5,737 nt of DNA from an uncultured Campylobacter sp. (lineage in GTDB: Bacteria > Campylobacterota > Campylobacteria > Campylobacterales > Campylobacteraceae), in the NCBI RefSeq assembly GCF_937949835.1, contig NZ_CALEDC010000384.1, positions 1 to 5,737 on the forward strand, given 5' to 3'. The position numbers and the translations under genes are program-made. Within the stretch, counting starts at the first letter, position 1. Every line of letters begins with the position of its first letter. Shown here piece by piece: positions 5,546 to 5,737 of this stretch. The notes beneath the pieces were generated by a model. It saw only the letters and a list, made by a program, of their open reading frames with translations, did not search any database and was not told the origin of the DNA.

Positions 5546-5737
5546 TATCTCATATCTTTTTAAATTTACAACCCGTTTAAAATTTATCTACCACGTCAGC
5601 GCCGAAATTCCGATCTAAATTTTAAAATTTACCACTTAAATTTACCCGCCTTTTTGCGGCGCCTGCTTTATACGACACATCCGCCGGCGAGCCGCTAAAT
5701 TTTGAAATTTATCTTTACCTATTCGTGTTTTAGATAT
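5546..5737. other. Non-coding end of window, rich in AAATTT
   Basis: No gene is seen on either strand; any neighbour would begin or end beyond the right edge. AAATTT occurs at 5562, 5580, 5617, 5625, 5638, 5697 and 5705, with two more at 5521 and 5540 inside and just after the terminator hairpin. Small GC-rich inverted pairs occur near 5647-5660 and 5683-5693, without T-tracts. Confidence 0.5.

Overview
The window looks like chromosomal DNA from a Campylobacter-type epsilonproteobacterium. It is probably one of the less AT-rich, anaerobic or microaerophilic species, such as the gracilis/showae/rectus/curvus group; the species is a guess. The reasons are the very dense AAATTT/GAATTT words between genes, the S21 and NrdB sequences, T-rich promoters with good -10 boxes, and an NrdG of the style seen in this group.

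Layout. Positions 1-925 (minus strand) hold the start and most of nrdB, the radical-generating subunit of aerobic class I ribonucleotide reductase; it runs off the left edge. Positions 926-1374 are a non-coding gap with the nrdB promoter and many AAATTT/GAATTT words. Positions 1375-4427 (minus strand) are an anaerobic class III ribonucleotide reductase operon, transcribed nrdD, then a 54-residue gene, then nrdG. Positions 4428-4598 are a divergent promoter region. Positions 4599-5231 (plus strand) encode an outer-membrane lipoprotein resembling LpoB, and 5283-5495 (plus strand) encode ribosomal protein S21. A long hairpin at 5500-5540 follows S21, and the rest, to 5737, is AAATTT-rich sequence with no gene that I can see.

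The main point is the class III reductase. The 702-residue NrdD has the ATP-cone, the active-site cysteines and the C-terminal zinc-binding motif, but it stops just after the zinc motif and lacks the glycyl-radical loop that normally follows. That loop (motif TRVMGYLRPV) is in the separate 54-residue gene at 2115-2279, between nrdD and nrdG. The enzyme therefore appears to be split into a catalytic polypeptide and a small polypeptide carrying the radical glycine, with the radical-SAM activase NrdG encoded right behind. The small gene lies in the same frame as nrdD, separated by two TAA codons, and has its own ribosome binding site.

Together nrdB and nrdD-small-nrdG give the cell oxygen-dependent and oxygen-independent routes to deoxyribonucleotides, placed side by side on one strand. 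The lipoprotein and S21 genes are an unrelated unit on the other strand.
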